DNA from: UKL13-3 sp044353855
GTDB lineage: Bacteria > Bacteroidota > Bacteroidia > UKL13-3
Assembly (NCBI GenBank): GCA_044353855.1
Contig: JBILBF010000003.1
Coordinates: forward strand, 62,001-126,000
Length of the DNA stretch: 64,000 nucleotides
Direction of reading: 5' to 3'
The position numbers were made by a program, and so were the translations under genes. Positions 33,100 to 43,000 of the stretch are shown here, piece by piece. Below the pieces are notes generated by a model that had not been told where the DNA came from, searched no databases, and saw only the letters and a list, made by a program, of their open reading frames with translations. Within the stretch, counting starts at the first letter, position 1. Each line of letters opens with the position of its first letter.

Positions 33100-33972
33100 A
33101 TGGCAAACTTAAAAGAAGTACGTATACGTATAGGATCTGTTACCTCTACACAGCAAATTACCAAAGCTATGAAGTTGGTTTCGGCTACAAAATTACGCAG
33201 AGCCCAAAATGGTATCGTGCTCATGCGACCATATGCACTTAAATTAAATGGTATTTTAACTAACCTTTCTGATTCTGTTGATGTAGATTCTATCAAAGTA
33301 TATTTTGACCAACGTAAAGTTAAAAATGTATTGCTTGTAGTAATAACTTCTGATAGAGGTTTGTGCGGCTCGTTTAATGCCAACGTAGTAAAACGTGCTA
33401 ATATTTTGGTGAAAGAAAAATATGCTGATAAAAAAGTAACCATATTGCCGATTGGTAAAAAAGGTGCTGATTTTTTTGCAAAACAACCTGTAGCTATCAA
33501 CCTTGAGTTTAAAGAGGCCTTACAAGGTATGGATAGTAATAAAGCATTTGGAATTGGACAAGCTATTTTAGAATCATATACAACTGGAAAATATGATGCT
33601 GTCGAAATTGTTTATAACCAATTTAAAAATGCAGCTACACAAATCTTAACCAACGATCAGTTTCTTCCTATTGATGCATCAACAATGGGTGCAACAACTG
33701 GTAAGAAAAATGATTATTTATTTGAGCCTTCAAAAGCTGAAATATTGGAAGAGTTAATTCCCCGCATTTTAAAAACACAATTGTTCCGTTCTATATTAGA
33801 TTCGTTGGCATCAGAACATGGAGCACGAATGGTAGCTATGGATAAAGCAACGGATAATGCAGGTGAAATGTTAAAAGCACTTAAGGTAGAGTACAACCGA
33901 GTTCGCCAAGCAGCTATTACAACTGAGATTTCTGAAATTGTGGGTGGTGCAGCAGCATTGAGTCAAGCGTAA
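33100..33972 (+). CDS. atpG: ATP synthase F1 subunit gamma
   Basis: 290 residues. The N-terminal rotor helix (VRIRIGSVTSTQQITKAMKL, VSATKLRRAQ), the SDRGLCGSFNANV motif and the C-terminal helix (EYNRVRQAAITTEISEIVGG) are complete. Gamma turns inside the alpha-beta ring. It ends the operon; a strong terminator follows, so atpD and atpC must lie elsewhere. Confidence 0.97.
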   Translation: MANLKEVRIRIGSVTSTQQITKAMKLVSATKLRRAQNGIVLMRPYALKLNGILTNLSDSVDVDSIKVYFDQRKVKNVLLVVITSDRGLCGSFNANVVKRANILVKEKYADKKVTILPIGKKGADFFAKQPVAINLEFKEALQGMDSNKAFGIGQAILESYTTGKYDAVEIVYNQFKNAATQILTNDQFLPIDASTMGATTGKKNDYLFEPSKAEILEELIPRILKTQLFRSILDSLASEHGARMVAMDKATDNAGEMLKALKVEYNRVRQAAITTEISEIVGGAAALSQA

Positions 33973-33991
33973 TTAATTAAATTTGTTATTT

Positions 33992-34030
33992 AAAAAGCAC
34001 AATTCAATTTTATTGAACTGTGCTTTTTTT
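33992..34030. terminator. Terminator between atpG and HIT gene
   Basis: AAAAAGCACA, TTCAAT, loop, ATTGAA, TGTGCTTTTTTT: stem with one mismatch and T-runs usable on both strands, serving two convergent genes. Confidence 0.85.
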
Positions 34031-34068
34031 GTTAGATCAATTTTGTTTTTTAACGAATCGTAAAGATT

Positions 34069-34461
34069 TTATAATGCTTTTGCAATTTTATCTGCAAATG
34101 CATTGAATTCATCGGGTGTAAACTGCATTCTTTCTTTTTCAAAATTTAAATCGCCAATTGTATTCATGGGTACAAGATGGATATGTGCATGAGGCACTTC
34201 CAACCCTATTACAGCTATTCCTACCTTGGTACAAGGAATTGCTGCCTTAATTGATTTTGCAACAATTTGAGCAAACAAAAACAACCCCGCATAGGTTTCT
34301 TGTTCTAAATCAAAAATATAATCAACTTCAACCTTGGGTATTACCAAAGTATGTCCGGCAGTAAGAGGTCTTACATCCAAAAAAGCTAAATAATCATTGG
34401 TCTCTGCTACAGTATAACAAGGAATTTCTCCAGCGATAATTTTTGAAAAAAGAGTTGCCAT
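34069..34461 (-). CDS. HIT family nucleotide hydrolase
   Basis: 130 residues, histidine-triad protein of the Hint branch. The active-site triad is HAHIHLV (H91, H93, H95); the N-terminus LFSKIIAGEIPCYTVAETND is typical. It would hydrolyse AMP-linked substrates such as adenosine phosphoramidate. It starts 4 bases after the greA stop, a frequent pairing in Bacteroidota. Confidence 0.92.
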   Translation of the reverse strand: MATLFSKIIAGEIPCYTVAETNDYLAFLDVRPLTAGHTLVIPKVEVDYIFDLEQETYAGLFLFAQIVAKSIKAAIPCTKVGIAVIGLEVPHAHIHLVPMNTIGDLNFEKERMQFTPDEFNAFADKIAKAL

Positions 34462-34465
34462 ATTA

Positions 34466-34963
34466 TTATAAACTAATATCTATTATTTCAAATTTAATAG
34501 TACCAGCTGGAGCTTGCACTTCTACAACATCACCTAACTTTTTACCCATTAACCCAGCACCCATTGGAGATTTAAAAGATATTCGTCCAATTTTAAAATC
34601 AGCTTCGTTTTCGGAAACCATGGTATACACCATTTCGTTTTTGGTGTTTAGGTTACGTACTTTCACTTTGCTCAACATCATTACCTTGCTGGTATCTAAT
34701 TTGGTTTCATCAATTACCCTTGTTTTGGTAATTAAGTCTTCTAATTTAGCAATGCGTGTTTCTAATAAACCTTGATCTTCTTTGGCTGCATGATATTCGG
34801 CATTTTCACTTAAATCCCCTTTATCTCGGGCATCAGCAATTTGTTTACTTATAAAAGGACGTTGAACATATTTTAATTCATGCAATTCCTTTTGCATATT
34901 ATCAAATCCTGCTTTGGATACATAATTAATTTGTGGAATAACTTTTTCAACTACTTTCTTCAT
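34466..34963 (-). CDS. greA: Transcription elongation factor GreA
   Basis: About 165 residues from ATG 34961-34963 (MKKVVEKVIPQINYVSKAGF). The frame is open to 35023, but that region is the terminator of the preceding gene, so the inner start is chosen. The coiled coil carries the acidic tip (RDKGDLSENAEYHAAKEDQG) that rescues backtracked polymerase by stimulating RNA cleavage. The C-terminal FKBP-like domain has SFKSPMGAGLMGKKLGDVV. Confidence 0.95.
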   Translation of the reverse strand: MKKVVEKVIPQINYVSKAGFDNMQKELHELKYVQRPFISKQIADARDKGDLSENAEYHAAKEDQGLLETRIAKLEDLITKTRVIDETKLDTSKVMMLSKVKVRNLNTKNEMVYTMVSENEADFKIGRISFKSPMGAGLMGKKLGDVVEVQAPAGTIKFEIIDISL

Positions 34964-34981
34964 GTGATGGTTATTAAAACA

Positions 34982-35018
34982 AAAGAAAACGTTCCACCAT
35001 GAGCAGAACGTTTTCTTT
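34982..35018 (-). terminator. Terminator after porV-like gene
   Basis: AAAGAAAACGTTC and GAACGTTTTCTTT form a perfect 13-bp stem with an 11-base loop; on the minus strand TTTTGTTTT follows. It closes the receptor-secreted protein-PorV operon. Confidence 0.85.
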
Positions 35019-35040
35019 AACATTATTAAAACAAATATAA

Positions 35041-36123
35041 TTAACTTTTCTTGTTTCCTATTGACAATCTGATGGTGATATTGTGGTTGCCATTAAATAC
35101 ATGTGTAGGAGCATATGCATAATCCAAACCTATAATAGTTCCTTTTTTACTAACAGGCATTTGAATAGTTAAACCACCAGCAAAACCAATGTATTGAGTA
35201 CGGTAATCATTTTTGGTGTTATTTGATTGAATACCATAGCCACCACGAACCATAAACGATTCACGGTAAGCATATTCAACTCCAATTGATGTAATATTAT
35301 TTGAAAATGCATTATAATTAAAGTTACCAGAGGGTGTTAGACGGTGAATATACGTATCTGGATTTTTATCTAATCTTATATCATATGAAGCGCCTATATG
35401 TAACAATGCAGGTAGGTTAAATGATTGTGAGCCCATCAATGCCCGTCTATCAGCTCCTGTAGAGGGATTAATGGAACGAAACGATAAACCGGAACCTTCA
35501 TATGAAGCATCTGGTCCAATATTACGAATAGAAATTCCAAAGCGAAAATCTTCTTTCTTTTGTTTGTTTTTTGGATTTAATGCTGTTTGATATTGAACAC
35601 CAGCATCAAATGCAACACCACCAGCTCTTACGTTGGTAATACCTTCTGTAAAGTAACGGATAAGAATTCCACCACTTATACTATTTGAAAATCTTTTAGA
35701 ATAAGCAACACCAAGATTTAATATTTGAGGAGTAAACGTACCTTGATCTCCATCAGGTAAACCTTCTGAGGTTAATAAGATATTGCCAACATCCAAAGAA
35801 GAGGCTGTAATTCCTAATACGTTACCATCTCCTAAAGATTGTGCAATGTTTATACTATTATAAAAAATACCTGTTCCTTGCAAATAAGTCATATTTGAAA
35901 ACATAAATTCTGTTTTCTCTGCATAAGCGAGTCCACCTACATTAAACAGCATAGCTTCACAACTTCGAAGTGAAGCTGTGTTAGCGTTCATCATTCCTGC
36001 AGAACGAGCATATGGATTTAGTAATAATTGTGTACCACCTGCACCAGCTGATCGATCGGGACTTCCAGCGAATAAACTTACTGTAGCAATAACTAAGAGT
36101 ATTGAATATAAATATTTTTTCAT
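35041..36123 (-). CDS. porV: PorV/PorQ-family outer-membrane protein
   Basis: 360 residues with a signal peptide (to about residue 19) and a beta-barrel of the FadL-like PorV/PorQ type. Family hallmarks are NPYARSAGMMNANTASLRSC near the N-terminus, FNVGGLAYAEKTEFMFSN, and a barrel end at HNITIRLSIG. PorV is the shuttle that carries type IX cargo to the sortase PorU. It is the third gene after a TonB receptor and a large secreted protein, so it may be a dedicated paralogue and not the general PorV. Confidence 0.8.
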   Translation of the reverse strand: MKKYLYSILLVIATVSLFAGSPDRSAGAGGTQLLLNPYARSAGMMNANTASLRSCEAMLFNVGGLAYAEKTEFMFSNMTYLQGTGIFYNSINIAQSLGDGNVLGITASSLDVGNILLTSEGLPDGDQGTFTPQILNLGVAYSKRFSNSISGGILIRYFTEGITNVRAGGVAFDAGVQYQTALNPKNKQKKEDFRFGISIRNIGPDASYEGSGLSFRSINPSTGADRRALMGSQSFNLPALLHIGASYDIRLDKNPDTYIHRLTPSGNFNYNAFSNNITSIGVEYAYRESFMVRGGYGIQSNNTKNDYRTQYIGFAGGLTIQMPVSKKGTIIGLDYAYAPTHVFNGNHNITIRLSIGNKKS

Positions 36124-36177
36124 ATAAAGGAATCTATCTTACATTTAAATTGACTAAAATTATGAGGGGTTTTGATT

Positions 36178-39100
36178 TTAGAAACTATCAAAATCAATTG
36201 GTCTCATTACACCAAACCATTTAATAATACGCTCCTCCCCAAAATCGGTTGCCTTAATATGAATCAAATACGTACCACTTGAAATTGGAACTCTTGCATC
36301 ATTTCTCAAATCCCAAGAAGTATAAGGCTCATTCGGGTCATCTTTTTTAATAATTCTAACCAATACGCCATCCAGTGTAAAAATTCTAATATCACATTTG
36401 GCTGGAAGGTTAACAATTCTAACCTCATTTGATAATTGATTTCCAGGATCCTCGTATGAAGAATAGGCATAGAAGGGATTTGGAACTATATTAACTTTAT
36501 CTAAAGCTTTTTTACCAATTTCAGTAGAAAAGGTTGGAGCAAATCCTTTGGTTGAGAAAGTGTAATATGGCATGCTGTCATTAAGAGTAAGTCCATCAAT
36601 TGAATAACTTGCATAAGGCCGTTTAACTCTAATATCAACAGTTACCGGATTGGGTATAATACCCTCTGCTACTGAGCGCAGGCTATATCCAGTTTCTAAC
36701 ATTGACATGCTTACCCACATAACCTGTGAAAAAACTTGTCTTCTGCTCACAACATCTCCAATTGTAAGTTTTGCTCTGTAGCTGGCACAAGCATCATATC
36801 TTGAACCTTCATAACGAGTGGAACCAGAGAATATTCCTTTTTTACCCATAACATAAACATAATGTTTACCGCCAAAAACGGGTCTGAAATTAGCATTAGT
36901 TAGATTGGATGTGGGATTCCAAATCATATCTGTACCGTTTTCTCCAGGTAAAGAAGAATCTTCGGTAAACATTATATTTAACCTTTCTCCAGTTTCAATG
37001 TTGATTGCATAACCAGGAAACCATCCCATTCCCGAAGATGAAATAAAGTCAGCATCAGTAGGATCTGATGTTACAATGCCATCACCTGCTTTGCCATTTT
37101 TATCCACTGAAGGTGATTTTCTTACTTCCAATTTATCGGCATTACCAATATTCAATGATGGTGCTTCACCCATTTCTAACACTACACTTCTTGTCCATAA
37201 CGTTTTATCTGCTGTGTAAACAATTTTCACACTATATAAATCAGACATTAGATTATCTGAATTTGCTCCTCCTAAACCAGGTGATGCAAAAGTTCCTAAA
37301 TCCCAAGCTGGACCCAAAGTTGATGTTTCGGTTGAGTTTGCTATTCTTCTTGATCTGGCAGCTAATGCATAAGGTGACCATCTACCTTCAATTATTTTAG
37401 CATAATTTTTCCTTGGATCTAATGCTATTTTTGCCAATGCAAAATCGTTTGTTTTAGGATCTGCAAAATCTGGTGTACCAGAATTACCTGATCGAATCCA
37501 ATTAAATTGAGTTGCTAATGGCGATTGACTGTAAATAGGGTCTTCATCAACAACACTGGTTAACCACTGTTGAGTTAAATTAGACCAAGTTATTGAAGAA
37601 CTTAAAAATCCATTACTTTGATCTTTATTACTACGAGCGTCTCCAGGTAAAATTGTTTGAGTTATATCAACTGAAATCCCCCATTCTGGGAAAAGCTGTT
37701 CGTAAGGATTGGTAATATTTACAACTCCACGTTTAACAACACCATTAAAATTAAGATACCAAAAAGTAGATTTAGCAGATAGTGTATCTGTTTTTTTTGT
37801 TCCGGTAGCAGTGTCTCTCATGTACAATATAAAATCACCATCAGGTAATTTTAAAGGGTCAATTACTTTAACATTTACAGGACCAAAACCTGGTACATAT
37901 GTTCTGTTTTTTACATAGCTATTTGATGAATTTAAAATAGCAGTTATTGATTCTTTAGATAACTCAACTTCAAGTCCTCCATTACCAATTCCTTCAATTT
38001 GAGTTACAGCTAGTCCATCACCAAATTTAGCATTTACTTGTGTTCCATTACTATTTTGAGACCTATCATGTGGTGTAGCAGTATATACAATAAGGCTATT
38101 TTCATTTATTGTTTTACGACTTGGTAGATATTGCAAAGCTGACGAATCACAATTAACCGAAGCTGAGTATGCAATAATAACATAGTGATAGTTTTTAAAA
38201 TTAACCAATGTTTGATCAGAACCTGATTCAAATTTATCTTTACTAATTTCAAAACTATGTTTAATCCCTTTATCATCTCCTGTTACCATAATTTTTTTAA
38301 CAGGTTCTTCTAAATTAGGATCAAATACGGTATTTACAACTCTTGAACGTCCATCAGCAACATCATATTGAGCAACTAATCGTGCTTGTTCTGTATCATA
38401 AATATCTGAAGGAATATTGGGTGTTTTAAGCTGGTAAATTTGATAGCCTTGAAAACGATATTGTGTAAACGAAGAGCAAGGGCCAGCTAAAGAATCAGAG
38501 AAACTTTCAACTCCTTCTGTTTGTTCCATTCTCACTATTATTCGTCTATTTAATTCTGTTAGCACTAAAGGAGGTGCATCTGGACCTGCAATAATTCTAA
38601 AATTATTTTTAAATAATTCTGATGCTTTATCACTAGCTGTTTTCAATAAATTAAATGAACCCGTAGCTCCTCCACTTGAAGCTTTTGCCCATACTACGCC
38701 AATAGTAACTTTATTTACAGCACCTGGCAATAAGCTAAACGAACCTGCTGTTTGTAAAAAACGTCTATCACCTGGTTGATTTTGAGAATTTCTTTCCGTC
38801 CATGCTTCTCTACCTCTTGGATCGGTTGAACCAGGAAACATATAACTAGCAGTATCTGCTCCTCCTTTACCATTACCTCCGTATGTAACTGGGGTTCCGT
38901 CTTTCCATCTTCCATTTAGATATCCCCAATAATGCTCAGGTCTTGATGGGTTACCAATATTAGAAAAATCATTGTTATAATAGATAAATTTAGTTAACCC
39001 TATTTCTGTTCCATCTGCTCTCCTTGGACCTTCAAAAAAAGTAACACCCACACTTGGTGGATTAAGACCATATCCTAAAATACCTTCGTCATTATCATCA

Positions 39101-40047
39101 CCATTATAACAAATACCTAAGTTACGGGTTACATCACACTCTACATAATCATCGTTATAGTTTCCTAAATCTGCGTCAACCCATTGTCCAAATACACAGC
39201 TATCAATTGTTTCATTGCTTCTATTATAGATAACAGTGCGGTAAAAAGTCATATTATTTACTTCATCATTGGTAGAATAGGCAAATGCATGAGTTTGAAA
39301 TTCTAACCCAATTTGAAATCCACCAGTTTCGGAGTGAATATTCCCTTTGTCATTAAATATCATAAACAACATTTGATCCGGAATATTTTTATCATTGTTT
39401 TGATCAAAAGATGGGTAATCACCAACCGTTGGGTCATACGTTCCATCGCCATCTGCATCAAAAAAAGGTGATAAATATTTTGCCAATCCATCATCTTTAC
39501 TTTCACAAGGCCATGATAACATTTCCTCACTAGGATTTGCCCAATTGTTTGGGTCATTTCTAAAAGTATTAATCTCAGTTAACGATATTTTCCAAATACG
39601 ATCGTATGCCAAACATCTTGCTTCTGTAATTGAAGCAGAACCTAACGTTAATGGCCCTGGAAAATAATCGCTTCCGCTTTGACGGTATGTTTGAGCAGCA
39701 ACCCTTAAATTTCCATTGGTAATACCTCCAATCCATAATGCACCAGAAAACAATGAATGTTTGGCTACTTGACCACTTTGAACTTTAGGAACTTCATAGC
39801 GTGCATTGCTTAAATTCCACCACATATCACCACCATTTAAAATCGTAGTTCTAACGTTGTTTACATCTAAGTCTCTTCTAAAAGTTGCTCCTTGGCAGCC
39901 AGCAGCTTTTTTATATATATCTACTAAGGGTTTGTCATTTACGGGTGGTTTACCAATATTATCTCTAGCGCTAACTTGAGCAATAGATAATACAAGAGCT
40001 CCTGTTATGCTCAGTTGTTTTAAAAATGTATAATTAGCAATTCTCAT
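36178..40047 (-). CDS. Giant secreted protein, probable type IX secretion cargo
   Basis: 1289 residues with a signal peptide (cleavage near residue 27, VSARDN). The first third carries motifs I associate with large Bacteroidota secreted proteins: SGALWIGGITNGNLRVAAQT, a calcium-binding-like acid run (FDADGDGTYDPTVGDYPSFD, then NNDKNIPDQ), and TFYRTVIYNRSNETIDSC. The last 80 residues resemble a type A sorting or FlgD-like domain (CDIRIFTLDGVLVRIIKKDD, then SGTYLIHIKATDFGEERI), but with an extra ending (WFGVMRPIDFDSF). No enzyme motif was recognised. It lies 18 bases after the TonB receptor and 54 before the PorV-like gene. Confidence 0.75.
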   Translation of the reverse strand: MRIANYTFLKQLSITGALVLSIAQVSARDNIGKPPVNDKPLVDIYKKAAGCQGATFRRDLDVNNVRTTILNGGDMWWNLSNARYEVPKVQSGQVAKHSLFSGALWIGGITNGNLRVAAQTYRQSGSDYFPGPLTLGSASITEARCLAYDRIWKISLTEINTFRNDPNNWANPSEEMLSWPCESKDDGLAKYLSPFFDADGDGTYDPTVGDYPSFDQNNDKNIPDQMLFMIFNDKGNIHSETGGFQIGLEFQTHAFAYSTNDEVNNMTFYRTVIYNRSNETIDSCVFGQWVDADLGNYNDDYVECDVTRNLGICYNGDDNDEGILGYGLNPPSVGVTFFEGPRRADGTEIGLTKFIYYNNDFSNIGNPSRPEHYWGYLNGRWKDGTPVTYGGNGKGGADTASYMFPGSTDPRGREAWTERNSQNQPGDRRFLQTAGSFSLLPGAVNKVTIGVVWAKASSGGATGSFNLLKTASDKASELFKNNFRIIAGPDAPPLVLTELNRRIIVRMEQTEGVESFSDSLAGPCSSFTQYRFQGYQIYQLKTPNIPSDIYDTEQARLVAQYDVADGRSRVVNTVFDPNLEEPVKKIMVTGDDKGIKHSFEISKDKFESGSDQTLVNFKNYHYVIIAYSASVNCDSSALQYLPSRKTINENSLIVYTATPHDRSQNSNGTQVNAKFGDGLAVTQIEGIGNGGLEVELSKESITAILNSSNSYVKNRTYVPGFGPVNVKVIDPLKLPDGDFILYMRDTATGTKKTDTLSAKSTFWYLNFNGVVKRGVVNITNPYEQLFPEWGISVDITQTILPGDARSNKDQSNGFLSSSITWSNLTQQWLTSVVDEDPIYSQSPLATQFNWIRSGNSGTPDFADPKTNDFALAKIALDPRKNYAKIIEGRWSPYALAARSRRIANSTETSTLGPAWDLGTFASPGLGGANSDNLMSDLYSVKIVYTADKTLWTRSVVLEMGEAPSLNIGNADKLEVRKSPSVDKNGKAGDGIVTSDPTDADFISSSGMGWFPGYAINIETGERLNIMFTEDSSLPGENGTDMIWNPTSNLTNANFRPVFGGKHYVYVMGKKGIFSGSTRYEGSRYDACASYRAKLTIGDVVSRRQVFSQVMWVSMSMLETGYSLRSVAEGIIPNPVTVDIRVKRPYASYSIDGLTLNDSMPYYTFSTKGFAPTFSTEIGKKALDKVNIVPNPFYAYSSYEDPGNQLSNEVRIVNLPAKCDIRIFTLDGVLVRIIKKDDPNEPYTSWDLRNDARVPISSGTYLIHIKATDFGEERIIKWFGVMRPIDFDSF

Positions 40048-40065
40048 AGTAAGTTAATTTAATAA

Positions 40066-43000
40066 TTAGAAATATAATGCAACACCAATTCTGGTTAAAC
40101 GTGGTAAAGCAAAATTGCCGGGATTTACCACCCTTACATTATATAAGTCAACTAAAGATTGTGCATTAGTTGCAGATTGTTTTTGTGAATCAGCAAAAGT
40201 TGATGTAATAAAGCCATCATCATATGCTGAACCCGTGTATTGATAAGCTCCTAAAACATTAATATTGTTAAAAACATTTTGAACCCAAAGAAAAACGCGA
40301 ATAGTATACATATTGGTTTTTCCTGATAAACTTTCACTTCTAATTGTAAATCGTTTATCAATATTTAAATCTGTAAAAAATTGGGAAGGTAAATTAGCGC
40401 CATTTATAGTACCCTTAACTTGTGAACGAGTTGCCACACCTGCCTGAACTTCTGGTGTTGGGAAAAGTTGCTGTGTATAAGGTCTTCCAGAAGTTAAATT
40501 AAAAATTAAATTTAAACCTGCATTTTCAAAAATCTTTTTCCCATTAACAACTGGTCCATTGTATTCTTTCCCTTCTTTGTAATGATAATCAAATGTTCCT
40601 TTCAAAGTATGTCTGGTATCGTAATCTAAAGGAAAAATTGAACGCTGACCAGAAGCACCCGCTTGAATTAAGGCAGCTGATTGATCTGGATTAGAACCTG
40701 TTCCTGCTGCAAATTGAAGCATATAGTTTGCTGAAATATTAACATTCCCTAGTTCACGTAATTCATATTCTAATTGAATTGATTTAACGGTAGAAAAATC
40801 TATATTACTGTATGTTGTATAATCAAATGGCCATGCTTGTACGTAACGGTATTGTGATAATAAATTTCTAAACTCTCTATATGATCCAATAATTTGAATG
40901 GCTGCGTCTTGACCAATTTGTTGCTTAAAGCCAAATTGATAATCTGTTACTTGAGTCATTTTCAAATTTGGATTACCCATTGCTCCATTACTCAACCTGT
41001 TTCTTAAATAATAATAATCATCAAACTGAGCTACATTAAGTCCTCCTGTTGGTCGTTGTGCCATCACATCATAGGTAGCAAACAATTGAGAGGTAGTAGA
41101 AATAGGAAATGAAAACCAAATACGAGGTAATAATTTAACATCTGGTGTATAATCTTCAAAAGATTCTGAAGTAGGCGTTGTTTCTCCTGCATTTACTAAG
41201 TATGGAGTGTTTTGGTTAATTGAAGCACCATCAGCTGCAGACTCTTTGTATAATGTTGCTGGGTCAGTAACTGGATTTCCATTTCTATCAAACCAATCAT
41301 TTCCTTTTCTAAATCCTGATATTGCTAAAGCATTATTATTCGAAGATGTATTTGCACTGTTGACATAAACAGCATAATCATCCCCTATTGTACTCGGAAT
41401 ATCGCCTGGTTGTATTCCTAAGCTTCCTCTTCTAACATCTCCAGCAGAATAAATTGGTGTTAAAGAATACGGATCTTTCAATACCAATTGATTAGCATCA
41501 AAACGCTCCATTCGCACCCCTAATCGTACAATTAAATCTTTAAACACAAACTTATCTTGTAACCAAGCAGCAGTATATACTGGAGCATATGCACCAATTG
41601 GTCTACTTGAAGGATTATCTAAAAACTGTTGAATAGATTTTTTTCCGTTTAGTCGTTTACCTGTGTGAGAATATCCAGTATAGTTAATATAAGAATTACC
41701 ATCATTTAACAACTCATCAGCTGTAAACATATCTATAGAATACATACTTGGATCATAAGCATCTGTATTTAACAACGTATTTTGATCAATTGGTTTACCA
41801 TTTAAATCTGTTGCACTTTGTGATATTAATTTATCTCTTAATTGTTTGTCAAAATTTTTCTGATTACTTGATACGATAAGTCTATCAAACTTAATGGTAT
41901 CTTGAAATACCCCATTTTTATCAAAATTTGCTTGAACTATACCTGTATCGTTATAACCCGAAAACTGATTGTTAACCAATTGACGCATTAATGTCCAAAG
42001 ACCTCCAGAGCTGACTGAATATGAACGTTGGAATTGTTGTTCGTAGGTAAATCCAAATTGTAAATCATGTTTTGCTTTAGGGTTTCTATTTGGAGCAACG
42101 CTTGCTTCACTTTGAACATACAATGTATACGTTTCGTTTAACGATTTTGCATAACCCGTTTGCACTCCTCCGGGGCTTGCCCAAAGATTTGAGTATACAC
42201 CATTGGGTTCATCTCCATTGGCTATCCCGCCTAATCCGCGTAGTTGCCCTAAATTAGTTACAGTTTGGCCTGTTTGATTGTAATAATTATAAATACTACG
42301 TGTATAATTTCCTTTAATTCTATTGATATCTGCTTGTCTAAATAACAAAGCCGTATCTTGATCTCCTACCAATCTGTTATAACTTGTAAGTTTTATCATA
42401 CTTCCATCAGCTAGCCTAAAACTATCCGCTGCCTCACCAAAAGTTTTACTTACTCTAGTATATCTTTCTTGTGAGTAATTATCAAAGCCTCCAACATATC
42501 CATAGTCGAAAATATTTTTTCCATGCTCTGGATTTGTGCGTTCAAATGAATTTCTTTCATATGAAAAACGAACGGTGTAATAGGCATTGCTTATGGCAGA
42601 TTTTTTAGCTTCTTCTTCCGTTTTCTTGGCAAATGTTTGGGTAAATTGAATATATGGTCTTAATGTTAATGCTCTTGCCATAGGCATATTATCTGCATTT
42701 GTTAACGAATGAAAATAACTAAATTCTCTGTTTCGAGAATAATTGGCTTGATACCCTAAACGAACACTTATATTATTGTTGGGTGCATAAATAAAGTTAC
42801 CTTGTAGGTTTGCTGCATATGAACTTGCATTTTGCCTATAATCAACTTTCTCTAAATCAGATTTTAACAAATACTCACCTGCAGGTATAAATCCCCCTCC
42901 TTCTTGAGGCAATAGAGGATTTTCCTCTATTTGACGCAATTTTTCATCCTTCACTTTGTATACGTCTGTAATAGGTAAACGACCATCCCTAACAAAAACA

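Noticed and set aside
35019..35023. Longer N-terminus of GreA starting at 35023
   Set aside because: The extra residues are encoded by the 13-bp stem terminator of the preceding gene and do not resemble GreA.
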